From Burkholderia seminalis DSM 23518 (lineage in GTDB: Bacteria > Pseudomonadota > Gammaproteobacteria > Burkholderiales > Burkholderiaceae): DNA of 64,000 nucleotides. The number at the start of each line of letters is the position of its first letter. The stretch's first letter is position 1. The notes beneath the pieces are model-generated. The model saw only the letters and a program-made list of their open reading frames with translations. It had not been told where the DNA came from and searched no databases. The stretch is from the NCBI RefSeq assembly GCF_902832885.1, contig NZ_CADFDK010000001.1, forward strand, positions 1,116,001 through 1,180,000, in the 5' to 3' direction. A program made the translations under genes and the position numbers. This document shows positions 49,619 to 59,044 of this stretch, one piece after another.

Positions 49619-50157
49619 CACGCGCGGCTCGCCCGGGCTGCCGCCCGGTTCGGCAAGGACACCTACGGCCGCGCAATGCGGCCGTTTTCATTTCCCGTCC
49701 GCCGTCCGGATTCCCGTTTTCTCTTCACCCGGGAAAAATCCGGAATATCCGTCTCCCGACATCATTTCGACCGGATCGATTCACGAACCGGTTAAATACC
49801 TGGCATCGCCCAACCGATTCATTGCCGCTCGTTCAATTTCACCGCGCGCATGAATTATCCAATTCGAATTCGCCGCTTCGATTCACCGAACCAATCGGAA
49901 AAATCGTGCCGCACCCCACCCCAAAAGGCATTCTTTTCCGCGTCGCAGCAAAATATTTCGCGTGGAATCCGGCAATTAAATCCAAATCCGTAATATTTCC
50001 CCGATTTATTCAATAAATAACCCATTCATTCGTCACGAAATACAACAACCCCAAATTTAAGATTGAAAGACTCATCGATTCGTATCAGCATTTACCGTGC
50101 TGCGGCGTGCGAAGCGCGGCATAAATCCAATGAAAAATCGACCGATGAGGGATCAGA
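49619..50157. other. AT-rich leader of the pilus operon
   Basis: About 540 bases with no gene. The first 70 hold the MFS terminator. From about 49690 to 50100 the base composition falls well below the surrounding two-thirds G+C, with many A/T tracts (for example TTTATTCAATAAATAA near 50004-50019). I see no single clear promoter. Confidence 0.65.
49666..49688 (+). terminator. Intrinsic terminator after the MFS exporter
   Basis: Stem CGGCCGC / GCGGCCG (7 bp), loop GCAAT, then TTTT. Confidence 0.8.
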
Positions 50158-50682
50158 GTGAAAGTCGCCATCGCTTCCACGACGTTGTCGCTCGCGCTGT
50201 CAATCGGCCTTTCGACACCCACCGCCGACGCGGCCGTCTATACGAACGGCACCGCGACCGCCACCTTCAACGTCACGCTGACCCTGCAGCCGAACTGCAC
50301 GATCGCCGCGAACCCGCTGGCCTTCGGGACCAACGGCGTGCTGGCGACCGCGATCAACCAGCAGACGACCGTCAGCGTCACCTGTACCAACACGACGCCG
50401 TACAACGTCGGCCTCGACGCCGGTTCGGTCACCGGATCGAGCGTCGCGAGCCGCCTGATGGCCGGCACGTCGACCGGCAATACGACGACGACCGTCGGCT
50501 TCCAGTTGTACCAGGACGCCGGGCGCACGACGATCTGGGGCAACACGCAGGGCACCAACACCGTGGCCGGCACCGGCACGGGCGCCGCGCAGGCGCTGAC
50601 CGTCTACGGTCAGGTGCCCGCGCAGGCGACGCCGAAGCCGGACACCTATCAGACGACCGTCACCGCAACCGTCTACTTCTGA
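50158..50682 (+). CDS. Csu-type major pilin (spore coat U domain)
   Basis: A 174-residue secreted protein. A signal peptide spans about 1-25 (ends TADAA). One SCPU domain follows, with the first conserved Cys in LQPNCTIAANPLAFG and the second in SVTCTNTTPYNVGLD, ending TVTATVYF, the donor-strand-exchange style C-terminus. It is probably the main shaft subunit of an archaic chaperone-usher pilus used in surface attachment. The start is GTG at 50158, preceded by GAGGGATCAGA. Confidence 0.88.
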   Translation: MKVAIASTTLSLALSIGLSTPTADAAVYTNGTATATFNVTLTLQPNCTIAANPLAFGTNGVLATAINQQTTVSVTCTNTTPYNVGLDAGSVTGSSVASRLMAGTSTGNTTTTVGFQLYQDAGRTTIWGNTQGTNTVAGTGTGAAQALTVYGQVPAQATPKPDTYQTTVTATVYF

Positions 50683-50697
50683 CCGGCGCCGTTTCGC

Positions 50698-51417
50698 ATG
50701 CTCGCAATACGTCGAACGCTCGCCGCGCTGCTGTGCGCGGCCGGCGCCGCGCACGCCGCGTCGCTGCAGATTTCCCCCGTCACGATCGAATTCGGCACCG
50801 ACGACACGGCCACCGGCATCACGCTGCGCAATCCCGGCGAGCGGCCCGTGTACGGACAGGTACGCGTATTCCGCTGGGACCAGGCCGACGGCCAGGACAC
50901 GCTGACGCCCACCCAGGATCTCGTCGCGAGCCCGCCGCTGATCGAGGTCGGCACGCAGTCCGAGCAGCTGATCCGCGTCGTGCGCGCCTCGCGCGCGCCT
51001 TCCGGCGTCGAACAGTGCTACCGGCTGCTGATCGACGAGCTTCCGCCCCCGGGCGAGGCGCCGACCAACGGTGTCTCGATCCGGCTGCGCTATTCGATTC
51101 CGGTGTTCGTCGAACCGGCAGCCCCCGGCGCGCCGCAACTCGACTGGACGCTCGCGCGCGGCAACGAAGGCTGGGTGCTGCGCGTGCGCAACGTCGGCAC
51201 GCGCCGCGCGCAACTGGCGTCGGTCGAACTCGTCAATGGCGACGGTCGTGCGTACCCGCTCACGCGCGGGCTGCTCGGCTACGCGCTGGCGGGCCGCACC
51301 GGCCAGTGGAGCGCGCCGCTGCCGGCGGGTCTCGTGCCCGGCGGCAAGGTCACGGTGCGGGCGGCCGTCAATTCGCAGCCGGCCAGCGCGGTCGTCGCGG
51401 TGGAGCCGCCGGGCTAG
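50698..51417 (+). CDS. Periplasmic pilus assembly chaperone (PapD/CsuC-like)
   Basis: A 239-residue protein with a signal peptide (about 1-20, ends AHAAS) and the two Ig-like domains of pilus chaperones: LQISPVTIEF at the start, VYGQVRVFRW, and the family's LIRVVRASRAP strand before QCYRLLIDELP. It escorts SCPU subunits across the periplasm. It follows the pilin by 15 bp. Confidence 0.92.
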   Translation: MLAIRRTLAALLCAAGAAHAASLQISPVTIEFGTDDTATGITLRNPGERPVYGQVRVFRWDQADGQDTLTPTQDLVASPPLIEVGTQSEQLIRVVRASRAPSGVEQCYRLLIDELPPPGEAPTNGVSIRLRYSIPVFVEPAAPGAPQLDWTLARGNEGWVLRVRNVGTRRAQLASVELVNGDGRAYPLTRGLLGYALAGRTGQWSAPLPAGLVPGGKVTVRAAVNSQPASAVVAVEPPG

Positions 51418-51424
51418 ACCGCCG

Positions 51425-53809
51425 GTGCGCCGCCCGGCCTCTTCCCCTGCGCCACGCGCCGGCGCACGCCCGGCCAACGGACGCGGAACGTCGCGACGCA
51501 CCCGCCGCATCGTGCTCGCGGCCGTCGTGGCGAGCCGCCTGCTCGTGCTTGGCGGCGCCCGCGCGGACGAACCCGCGGCGCTCGTGATGACCGACCGCAC
51601 GCACGACGTGATCCTCGAAGTCAGCGTCAACGGCGAAAATACGGCGCTGCTCGCGCACTTCCGCGAACGCGACGGCCGACTGTCGGCGAGCGGCGCCGAC
51701 CTGCGCACGATCGGCTTCGCGACCGACCGCCTCGGCATCGCCGACGCGGCGACGGTCGAACTCGACACGATTGCCGGCCTGCGTTACCGCTACGACGCGG
51801 CACGCCAGAGCGTCGATCTGGAGATGGCCGACGCACTGCGCCGCCCGTACGCGGTCGACAGCCGCGCGCTGCCGCCCACGCAAGCGGCCACCGCATCGCG
51901 CGGGCTCGCGATCAACTACGAGGCATACGCGCAGACGATCGGCGACCGGCAGTTCTCGCTCTACACCGACGTGCGCTACTTCGATCCGAACGGCGTGTTC
52001 AACAACACCGGCACCGCGTCCTTCTACAACGGCCAGCGGCGCTACACGCGCTTCGATACGTACTGGAGCCATTCGGACCCGGCGCGGCCGAGCACGACAC
52101 AGATCGGCGACGCGATTTCCGGATCGCTCGCGTGGACCCGGTCGGTCCGTCTCGGCGGCGTCCAGTGGCGCAGCAATTTCGCGCTGCGGCCCGACCTCGT
52201 GACGTTTCCGATTCCGTCGCTCGCGGGCTCGGCCGCGGTGCCGTCGGCAGTCGACCTGTACATCAACAACGTGCGGCAATACACCGGCAACGTGCCGAGC
52301 GGCCCGTTCATCATCCACGACGTGCCGGGCATCACCGGCGCCGGCCAGGCGACCGTCATCACGCGCGACGCGCTCGGGCGCACGGTCGCGACGTCGGTGC
52401 CGCTCTACGTCGATACGCGCATGTTGTCGGCCGGGTTGTCGAGCTATTCGTTCGAGGCCGGCTTCCTGCGCCGCAACTACGCGCTGCAGTCGTTCGACTA
52501 CGACGCGCGGCCGGCCGTCAGCGGCTCGCTGCGGCGCGGCCTCGGCGACGCGCTGACCGTCGAGGGTCATGCGGAAGCGACCGGCGGCGTGCTCAATGCC
52601 GGCGTCGGCGCGCTGATGCGGCTCGGTTATGCGGGTGTGTTGAACGGCGCGATCGCGGGCAGCGCCGGCCGCTTTTCCGGCACGCAGGTGAGCGTCGGCT
52701 ACCAGCTGATCGAGCCGCGCTTCTCGATCAACGCGCAGACGATCCGCGCGTTCGGCCGCTACGGCGACCTCGCATCGCGCGACGGCTCGCCGGTGCCGTC
52801 GGCGACCGACCAGGCGACGCTCGCGCTGCCGTTCATGCACCGCCAGACGCTGTCGCTCAGCTATATCGGCTTCCGGCTGCCGCAAGGCCCGAGCGCGCGG
52901 ATCGGCACCGTGTCGTACACGCTGAGCTTCGGCGATCTCGCGTCGATGAGCGTGAGCGCCTACCGCGATTTCGCGCAGCGGGGCGCGAACGGCGCATTCG
53001 TGTCGCTGAACATCGGGCTCGGCCGCAATACGTCGATCAACGCGACCGTCGGCCGCCAGCGCGGCCAGTCGAACTACACGGTCGACGCGAGCCGTCCGCC
53101 CGACTACGACGGCGGCTGGGGCTGGGGCGTGCAGACCGGCGGGACGGGCGCCGTGCCCTACCGGCAGGCGCAGGTGCGCTATCTCGGCCGCGCGGGCGAA
53201 GTCATCGCGGCCGCGCAGGGCATCGACCGCCAGACGGGCGCATCGCTCGACGTCAGCGGCGCGCTCGTGTTGATGGACAGCAGCCTGCAGATGTCGCGCC
53301 GCATCGACGACGGCTTCGCGCTGGTGTCGACCGACGGCGTCGCCGGCATCCCGGTGCTGCATGAGAACCGCGTGATCGGCACGACCGATCGTGCCGGGCA
53401 TCTGCTCGTGCCCGACCTGAACGCGTACCAGAACAACCAGGTCGCGATCGATTCGATGAAGCTGCCGGCCGACGCGCGGATCGCCCGCACGTCGATGACG
53501 GTCGTGCCGCAGGCGCGATCGGGCGTGGTCGCGCATTTCGGCGTGTCGCGCTATCGCGCGGCGTCGGTGATCCTGCACGATGCCGCCGGCAAGCCGCTGC
53601 CGGCCGGCGCGCGCGTGCATCATGCCGAAAGCGGCGCGGACACGATCGTCGGCTACGACGGGCTCACGTTCATCGACGGGCTGAAGGCGGACAACCATCT
53701 CGTGATCGATGACGGCACGCGGCGTTGCGTCGCGGCATTCGCGTTCACCGCGCCCGGCAACGGCACGCTGCCGACCGTCGGGCCGCTGGTCTGCAGGGCG
53801 GCGCCATGA
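51425..53809 (+). CDS. Outer-membrane pilus usher (PapC/CsuD-like)
   Basis: About 794 residues. It has an N-terminal signal (basic stretch then VLAAVVASRLLVLGG), an N-domain, the beta-barrel with central plug (PSGPFIIHDVPGITGAGQATVI), and C-terminal domains ending at TVGPLVCRAAP. It forms the secretion pore for the pilus. GTG at 51425 is taken as the start, seven bases after the chaperone stop; the frame is open upstream only through the chaperone gene. Confidence 0.9.
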   Translation: MRRPASSPAPRAGARPANGRGTSRRTRRIVLAAVVASRLLVLGGARADEPAALVMTDRTHDVILEVSVNGENTALLAHFRERDGRLSASGADLRTIGFATDRLGIADAATVELDTIAGLRYRYDAARQSVDLEMADALRRPYAVDSRALPPTQAATASRGLAINYEAYAQTIGDRQFSLYTDVRYFDPNGVFNNTGTASFYNGQRRYTRFDTYWSHSDPARPSTTQIGDAISGSLAWTRSVRLGGVQWRSNFALRPDLVTFPIPSLAGSAAVPSAVDLYINNVRQYTGNVPSGPFIIHDVPGITGAGQATVITRDALGRTVATSVPLYVDTRMLSAGLSSYSFEAGFLRRNYALQSFDYDARPAVSGSLRRGLGDALTVEGHAEATGGVLNAGVGALMRLGYAGVLNGAIAGSAGRFSGTQVSVGYQLIEPRFSINAQTIRAFGRYGDLASRDGSPVPSATDQATLALPFMHRQTLSLSYIGFRLPQGPSARIGTVSYTLSFGDLASMSVSAYRDFAQRGANGAFVSLNIGLGRNTSINATVGRQRGQSNYTVDASRPPDYDGGWGWGVQTGGTGAVPYRQAQVRYLGRAGEVIAAAQGIDRQTGASLDVSGALVLMDSSLQMSRRIDDGFALVSTDGVAGIPVLHENRVIGTTDRAGHLLVPDLNAYQNNQVAIDSMKLPADARIARTSMTVVPQARSGVVAHFGVSRYRAASVILHDAAGKPLPAGARVHHAESGADTIVGYDGLTFIDGLKADNHLVIDDGTRRCVAAFAFTAPGNGTLPTVGPLVCRAAP

Positions 53810-54768
53810 GGGCCGTGCTGCTGCTCGTCGTCGCGTTCGTCGCGTGGTGCGGCGTGCCGGGCCGTGCACAAGCGGAAACGTGCACGGCCACCGCGTCGAC
53901 GGTCAGCTTCGGTTCGGTCAGCCCGATCACGCGCGCGTCGGTCGCCGCGACCGGCACCGTCAGCGTCACCTGCACGTGGTCGGCCGTCACGCTGACGCCG
54001 AACGTGCTCGTGTGCCTGAATCTCGGCGGCACGAGCCCGCGCAGCCTCGTGAACGGCACCAACGCGATGCAGTACGACCTCTATCTCGATGCCGCGCACT
54101 CCGTCGCGTGGGGCTCCGTCTACTCCGGCACGACGCCCGCGTCGGTCACGCTCGTCAAACCCGCGCTCGGCACGAGCGCGAGCGCCACGGTCACGGTTTA
54201 CGGGCAGATCACCGCGAACCAGCCGACCGTGCCGACCACCGGCAACAGCACGACGACCTACTCGCAGACGTTCGGCGGCAACACGACATCGATCAACGCG
54301 GGGTTCTATCTGCTCGGTGCGCCGACCTGCGCGTCGCTGACGGCATCGAACGGCACCTTTCCGTTCAGCGCAACCGCGAACGTGATCAACGACTGCAACA
54401 TCAGCGCGACCAACGTGAACTTCGGCACGGCGAGCGTGCTGTCGGGCGCGCTCGCGGCGACCGGTTCGATCACCGCGCAATGCACGAACGGCGACGCGTG
54501 GAAAATCGCGCTGAACGGCGGCGGCAGCGGCAATGTGACGGCGCGCCAGATGCAGCGCAGCGGCGGCGGCGGCGCGATCAACTACGGGCTGTACACGGAT
54601 GCCGCGCACTCGGTCACCTGGGGCGACGACACGGGCGGAAGCGCGACCGTCACGGGCGTCGGCACCGGCACGTCGCAGGCCGTCACCGTGTACGGCGCGG
54701 TGCCCGCGCAGACCACGCCCGCGCCCGGCAACTACAGCGACACGATCACCGCGACGATCAGCTTCTAG
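53806..54768 (+). CDS. Two-domain SCPU protein, probable pilus tip adhesin (CsuE-like)
   Basis: A 320-residue secreted protein: signal peptide about 1-24 (ends AQAET), then two SCPU domains, at about 25-165 and 172-320, each with paired Cys and a closing strand (the last is TITATISF). The two-domain form and last position match the tip adhesins of Csu-type pili. The ATG overlaps the usher stop by four bases. Confidence 0.87.
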   Translation: MRAVLLLVVAFVAWCGVPGRAQAETCTATASTVSFGSVSPITRASVAATGTVSVTCTWSAVTLTPNVLVCLNLGGTSPRSLVNGTNAMQYDLYLDAAHSVAWGSVYSGTTPASVTLVKPALGTSASATVTVYGQITANQPTVPTTGNSTTTYSQTFGGNTTSINAGFYLLGAPTCASLTASNGTFPFSATANVINDCNISATNVNFGTASVLSGALAATGSITAQCTNGDAWKIALNGGGSGNVTARQMQRSGGGGAINYGLYTDAAHSVTWGDDTGGSATVTGVGTGTSQAVTVYGAVPAQTTPAPGNYSDTITATISF

Positions 54769-54787
54769 CGGGCTGGCGGCGCGGCGC

Positions 54788-55075
54788 TCAGAACATCACG
54801 GTCCACGCGGCCGGCGCGCCCGCGCCGACGCTGCGCGGCGGCGTCGTCCGCGCGCCGGCCACGCTCACGTGGCTCACCTGGAACGGTGTGCCGTGCGCGC
54901 AACTGACGCTCGGCATGTCCGCGTCCACGCCCGGTTGCACGGCCGGCGCGATCGTGCAGGTTTCGGGAATCGTCAGGCTGACCCTCAACGGGATCGATGG
55001 CTCCGCGGCACGCGCGAGCGCCGCCACGCCCGCCAACGCGAGCACCGCATACTTGATTCGGCCGGTTGCGCTCAT
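54788..55075 (-). CDS. Small secreted SCPU-like protein, opposite strand to the pilus operon
   Basis: A 95-residue frame with a signal peptide (YAVLALAGVAALARA, residues about 7-21), then RVSLTIPETCTIAP and SVSCAHGTPFQVSHV, which match the two Cys-bearing strands of SCPU pilins; it ends AAWTVMF. It looks like a shortened SCPU domain. The ATG at 55075 has AAGGAG upstream; an ATG six codons earlier is alternative. It is convergent with the pilus operon (19 bp between stops). Confidence 0.72.
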   Translation of the reverse strand: MSATGRIKYAVLALAGVAALARAAEPSIPLRVSLTIPETCTIAPAVQPGVDADMPSVSCAHGTPFQVSHVSVAGARTTPPRSVGAGAPAAWTVMF

Positions 55076-55192
55076 CGTTCGGCTCTCCTTCATGCATTGA
55101 TCCAGCGTATGCGCGAATTGACGGCGCGCAAGCCGAAAACTTGAGCGCATGCCGGTGATCCGGCCCCTCCCCACGGCGCGCCGGCGTCCGCG

Positions 55193-56215
55193 TCAGCGCG
55201 CCTCGTCGAACCCGCCGAAGAACGCACGGGCGTTCGCGTCGAGGCTGTCGAGGTGATAGCCGCCCTCCTGCACGATCACCGTCGGCAACCCGAGCGCGCC
55301 GAGCGCGCCGCCGAGCCGCCCGAACCCGTCGGTCGTGACGGCAACCTGCGATTGCGGATCGTCCTGGTAGATGTCGAAGCCGAGCGCGAGCACGAGCGCG
55401 TCGGGCTGGAATCGCGCGAGGGCGCGCAACGCGTCGTCGAGCCGCTCGAAGAATACCGATTCCGGCGCACCGTGCGGCATCGGCAGGTTGAGGTTGAAGC
55501 CGGCGCCGGCGCCCGCGCCCGTCTCTTCCTCGTAACCCGCGACGACCGGGTAGAAGTTGGTCGGATCGCCGTGGATCGACACGTACAGCACATCGTCGCG
55601 GCCGTAGAAGATCTCCTGCACGCCCTGCCCGTGATGCATGTCGGTGTCGAGGATCGCGACACGGCGATGGCGGCCCAGCAGCGCTTGCGCGGCGATCGCC
55701 GCATTGTTCAGGTAACAGAAGCCGCCGGCCGCATCGCGGCGCGCGTGATGGCCCGGCGGGCGGCACAGCGCGTAGGCCTCGCGCGCGCCGTCGTTGACGT
55801 CGGCCGCGGCCGCGAGCGCGTCCTGCGCGGACCAGTACGCGGCGCGCCACGTGTTCGCACCGACCGGGCAACTGCCGTCGGCAAGGTAGCGCGCGGCTTT
55901 CGCGAGCACGCCGCGCAACGGGTTCGGGTCGCGCACGAACACGTTCGACATCACTTCGTCGCCCCAGTCGTCGGGCATCCGCTGCCAGTCGCGGTGCGCC
56001 TCTTCGAGAAAGCGCAGGTAGTTCATGTCGTGCACGGCCGCGATCGGCGCGGTGCCGCGGTCGGCCGGTTCGCGCACGTCGAAGTCGAGCGCGCGCACGG
56101 CCGCGACGAGCCGCGACGCGCGTTCGGGCACTTCCTGCGGTTCGCGCATCCGGCCGCGCGACAGGTAGCTGCGCGGATGATGCAGCAGTTGTTCGGGATG
56201 GAAATAGGTTTTCAT
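55193..56215 (-). CDS. Histone-deacetylase-family hydrolase (acetylpolyamine amidohydrolase-like)
   Basis: A 340-residue arginase/deacetylase-fold enzyme. Zn-site and catalytic segments are CRPPGHHARRD, DTDMHHGQG (metal Asp and His), SIHGDPTNFYP and QEGGYHLDSL. Bacterial members deacetylate acetylpolyamines or other N-acetyl compounds. It is the last gene of a three-gene minus-strand run with an M20 amidohydrolase and an MHS permease, so the substrate is probably an imported N-acyl compound. Confidence 0.9.
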   Translation of the reverse strand: MKTYFHPEQLLHHPRSYLSRGRMREPQEVPERASRLVAAVRALDFDVREPADRGTAPIAAVHDMNYLRFLEEAHRDWQRMPDDWGDEVMSNVFVRDPNPLRGVLAKAARYLADGSCPVGANTWRAAYWSAQDALAAAADVNDGAREAYALCRPPGHHARRDAAGGFCYLNNAAIAAQALLGRHRRVAILDTDMHHGQGVQEIFYGRDDVLYVSIHGDPTNFYPVVAGYEEETGAGAGAGFNLNLPMPHGAPESVFFERLDDALRALARFQPDALVLALGFDIYQDDPQSQVAVTTDGFGRLGGALGALGLPTVIVQEGGYHLDSLDANARAFFGGFDEAR

Positions 56216-56240
56216 CGTTCGTCCTCGTCGAATCGCCGCG

Positions 56241-57512
56241 TCACGCCACGCGCGCGGCCGCCTCCGCTTCGACCGGCGCCGCGATGCCCGCGCGCGCCAG
56301 CACCGCATGGAGCAGCACGTTCGTGCCGCGCGTCACGTCGTCGGGCAATGCGTCCTCGGCTTCGTTGTGCGACAGGCCGTCGACGCACGGAATGAACACC
56401 ATCGCGGTCGGGACGCGTCGCGCGAGCAGGATCGCGTCGTGGCCGGCGCCGCTGACGATCCGCTCGTTCGTATAGCCGAATGCAGCCGCCGCCTGCGCGA
56501 CCAGCTCGACGCAATCGCGGTCGAACGGCGTCGCCGGGCTGCGCCAGCAGGTGTCGATCGCGATCTGCACGCCGCGGGCGGCGGCGATGCGTGCACACGC
56601 ATCGCGCAGGTCGCGCTCCATCGCGTCGACTTCGGCATCGTCGTGATGACGCAGGTCGACCGTGAACGTCAGGTCGCCGGCAATCGTGTTGCGCGACGCG
56701 TTGCGGATGCCGGCCTGCCCGATCGTCGCGAGCCCGCGCGGCGCGTACCCGGCGACGATCCGCTCGAGTTCGAGCGCGATCTGCGCGCTCGCGAAATACG
56801 CATCCTTGCGATACGGCATCGGTGTCGTGCCCGCATGCGCGGCCACGCCCGTCACCGTCACGTCGAGCCAGCGAATCGCCTGGCCGCCCGTGACGACGCC
56901 GATCGTCGTGCCGTTGGCCTCGAGTACGGGCCCCTGTTCGATATGGGCCTCGAAATACGCATCGACCGCGCCGCCCGCCGCGCGCGTGCCGCGATAACCG
57001 CACGCGTCGAGCGCCGCGCCGAGCGTGACGCCGTCGGCGTCCTGCTTCGCGAGCGCGTCGTCAAGCGGCAGCGCGCCCGTAAACACGGCCGAGCCGAGCA
57101 TCGCCGGCGCGAAGCGCGCGCCTTCCTCGTTGGTCCAGGACACGATTTCGAGCGGCTTGTCGGTCGCGATGCCGGCGTCGTTCAGCGTGCGCACGAGTTC
57201 GAGCCCGGCGAGCACGCCGTAGACGCCGTCGAAACGACCGCCTTCCGGCTGCGTGTCGAGATGGCTGCCGATCAGCACGGGCGCGGCTTGCGCGTCGGCG
57301 CCGTCGCGCCGGGCGAACAGGTTGCCGACCGCATCGACGCGCACCGCCATCCCCGCGTCGCGGCACCATTGCGCGAACAGGTCGCGCCCGCGCCGGTCAT
57401 CCTCGGTCAGCGCGAGGCGCCGCACGCCGCCGCGCGGCGTCGCGCCGACGCGCGCCATGTCGGCCAGGCTCCGCCACAAGCGGGCGCCGTCGATTTCCAG
57501 CAGGTCTTTCAT
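56241..57512 (-). CDS. M20-family Zn amidohydrolase (N-carbamoyl-amino-acid hydrolase/ureidopropionase type)
   Basis: A 423-residue enzyme of the AmaB/HyuC/allantoate amidohydrolase branch: GSHLDTQPEGGRFDG and TNEEGARF supply metal ligands, EAHIEQGPVLE and GVAAHAGTTPMP are typical, and the C-terminus has GAGHDAILLAR. These enzymes cleave N-carbamoyl or ureido groups, as in hydantoin, pyrimidine or purine breakdown. The ATG at 57512 has CGGAG five bases upstream. It starts 31 bp after the MHS permease. Confidence 0.9.
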   Translation of the reverse strand: MKDLLEIDGARLWRSLADMARVGATPRGGVRRLALTEDDRRGRDLFAQWCRDAGMAVRVDAVGNLFARRDGADAQAAPVLIGSHLDTQPEGGRFDGVYGVLAGLELVRTLNDAGIATDKPLEIVSWTNEEGARFAPAMLGSAVFTGALPLDDALAKQDADGVTLGAALDACGYRGTRAAGGAVDAYFEAHIEQGPVLEANGTTIGVVTGGQAIRWLDVTVTGVAAHAGTTPMPYRKDAYFASAQIALELERIVAGYAPRGLATIGQAGIRNASRNTIAGDLTFTVDLRHHDDAEVDAMERDLRDACARIAAARGVQIAIDTCWRSPATPFDRDCVELVAQAAAAFGYTNERIVSGAGHDAILLARRVPTAMVFIPCVDGLSHNEAEDALPDDVTRGTNVLLHAVLARAGIAAPVEAEAAARVA

Positions 57513-57543
57513 GTGCACTCCGGATGAATTCGTACGTTGAGGG

Positions 57544-58854
57544 TCAGTGCGAACCGAGCGCTTCGGCGGCAGCCGGCCGGGCCGCACGGCGCGCGTCGAG
57601 CGCCACGATGCAGAGCAGCGAAATGCCGGCGAGACCCGTGTAGAACACCGCGAGCGGCCACCACTGGCCGGCGAAGCGATGCGCGAGCCAGGTGCCCACG
57701 AGCGGCGTCAGGCCGCCGGCAATCGCGCCGCAGATCTGGTACGCGAGCGAGATCGCCGAATAGCGCACGTGCGCGGGGAAAACGTCGCTGACGAAACCCG
57801 CGATCACCGAATAGAAGCCGGCCATGCAGACGACCGCGAGCGCGATGCCTGCGATCAGCGACGCGGACGTGCCGCCCTGCACGAGCATGAACATCGGATA
57901 CGGCGACAGCATCGCGAGCAGCGCGGCGAGCTTCAGGAAGCGCGCGCCGCCGATCCGCTCGGCGGTCCAGGCGGCGACCGGCTGCGCGACGAACTGGATG
58001 ATCGCGACCGCGAACAGGCTGTCGAGGATCAGCGAGCGCGATACGCCGACGTACTGGGTCGTGTACGCGATCATGAACGTGTTCGTGAAATAGACGCCCG
58101 CGATGCCGATCGTGTTCGCGCCGATGCAGAGCAGCACCAGCCCCGACGCGGAGCGGAACACTTCGGCGACCGGCAGCTTCACCGTGCGGTTGGTTTCCTT
58201 CACCCGCGCGAATTCCGGCGATTCGTTCACGCCGAGCCGGATCAGGATGCCGACCACGAGCAGCACCGAACTCGCGAGAAACGGCAGGCGCCAGCCCCAC
58301 GCGAGGAAGTCGGCCTTGTCCATCGACGTGACCGCCCGGAACGCGACCAGCGACAGGATCAGCCCGGCCGGGCTGCCGAGCTGCGCGAACGACGCGAAGA
58401 ACGTGCGGCGCCCCTGCGGCGCATGCTCGCCCGCCATCAGCACCGCACCGCCCCATTCGCCGCCGACCGCGATGCCCTGCACCACGCGCAGCGCGACGAG
58501 CAGCACCGGCGCGAGCATGCCGACCGTCGAATAATCGGGCAGCAGCCCGACGCACACGGTCGCGACGCCCATCATCATCAGCGTCGTCATCAGCGCCTTC
58601 TTGCGGCCAACGCGGTCGCCGAGGTGGCCGAAGATCACGCCGCCGAGCGGCCGCGCGAAGAAGCCGACCGCGAACGTCGCGAACGACGCCATCGTGCTGA
58701 CGAAGCGGTCGTGCGACGGAAAATAGAGCTCGCCGAACACGAGCGCGGCGGCGGTCGCGTAGATGTAGAAGTCGTACCACTCGATCATCGTGCCGATGAA
58801 CGCGGCCGTCGCGGCACGCCCCGGCTGGCGCGCGGAAGGAAGGGACTGGGTCAT
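57544..58854 (-). CDS. MHS-family MFS permease
   Basis: A 436-residue permease with 12 membrane segments; MHS signatures are GTMIEWYDFYIYA, GHLGDRVGRKKAL and GEWGGAVLMAGEHAP. The family imports carboxylates, betaines and related compounds. It leads the operon permease-amidohydrolase-deacetylase. The ATG at 58854 has GGAG five bases upstream. It is divergent from a LysR gene. Confidence 0.9.
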   Translation of the reverse strand: MTQSLPSARQPGRAATAAFIGTMIEWYDFYIYATAAALVFGELYFPSHDRFVSTMASFATFAVGFFARPLGGVIFGHLGDRVGRKKALMTTLMMMGVATVCVGLLPDYSTVGMLAPVLLVALRVVQGIAVGGEWGGAVLMAGEHAPQGRRTFFASFAQLGSPAGLILSLVAFRAVTSMDKADFLAWGWRLPFLASSVLLVVGILIRLGVNESPEFARVKETNRTVKLPVAEVFRSASGLVLLCIGANTIGIAGVYFTNTFMIAYTTQYVGVSRSLILDSLFAVAIIQFVAQPVAAWTAERIGGARFLKLAALLAMLSPYPMFMLVQGGTSASLIAGIALAVVCMAGFYSVIAGFVSDVFPAHVRYSAISLAYQICGAIAGGLTPLVGTWLAHRFAGQWWPLAVFYTGLAGISLLCIVALDARRAARPAAAEALGSH

Positions 58855-58969
58855 GCGGGCTCCTGACGCACGCCGCTGCGGGGCGACGCGCAATATCGTG
58901 GTGACGACCGTCTCGCGCGGCCTCGCGCCGCACGCTGCGGCGCCCCTCCTTTATCGGCGACCGCAAATC

Positions 58970-59015
58970 ATTAGTCAAATTTCAAGTTATTATTCGCTGT
59001 ATAAATTCAACTAAT
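58970..59015. promoter_or_regulatory. Long inverted repeat in the LysR/permease divergent region
   Basis: ATTAGTCAAATTT (58970-58982) and AAATTCAACTAAT (59003-59015) are inverted copies matching at 11 of 13 positions, 20 bp apart. They sit in an AT-rich patch just before the LysR start, a layout suited to LysR tetramer binding. Confidence 0.65.
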
Positions 59016-59044
59016 GTCTACCCGACGCCTCGCCCGGAGACCCG

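Noticed and set aside
49351-50016. 221-codon frame running out of the MFS gene into the AT-rich leader
   Set aside because: It overlaps the MFS gene in another frame and its last third is the non-coding AT-rich block.
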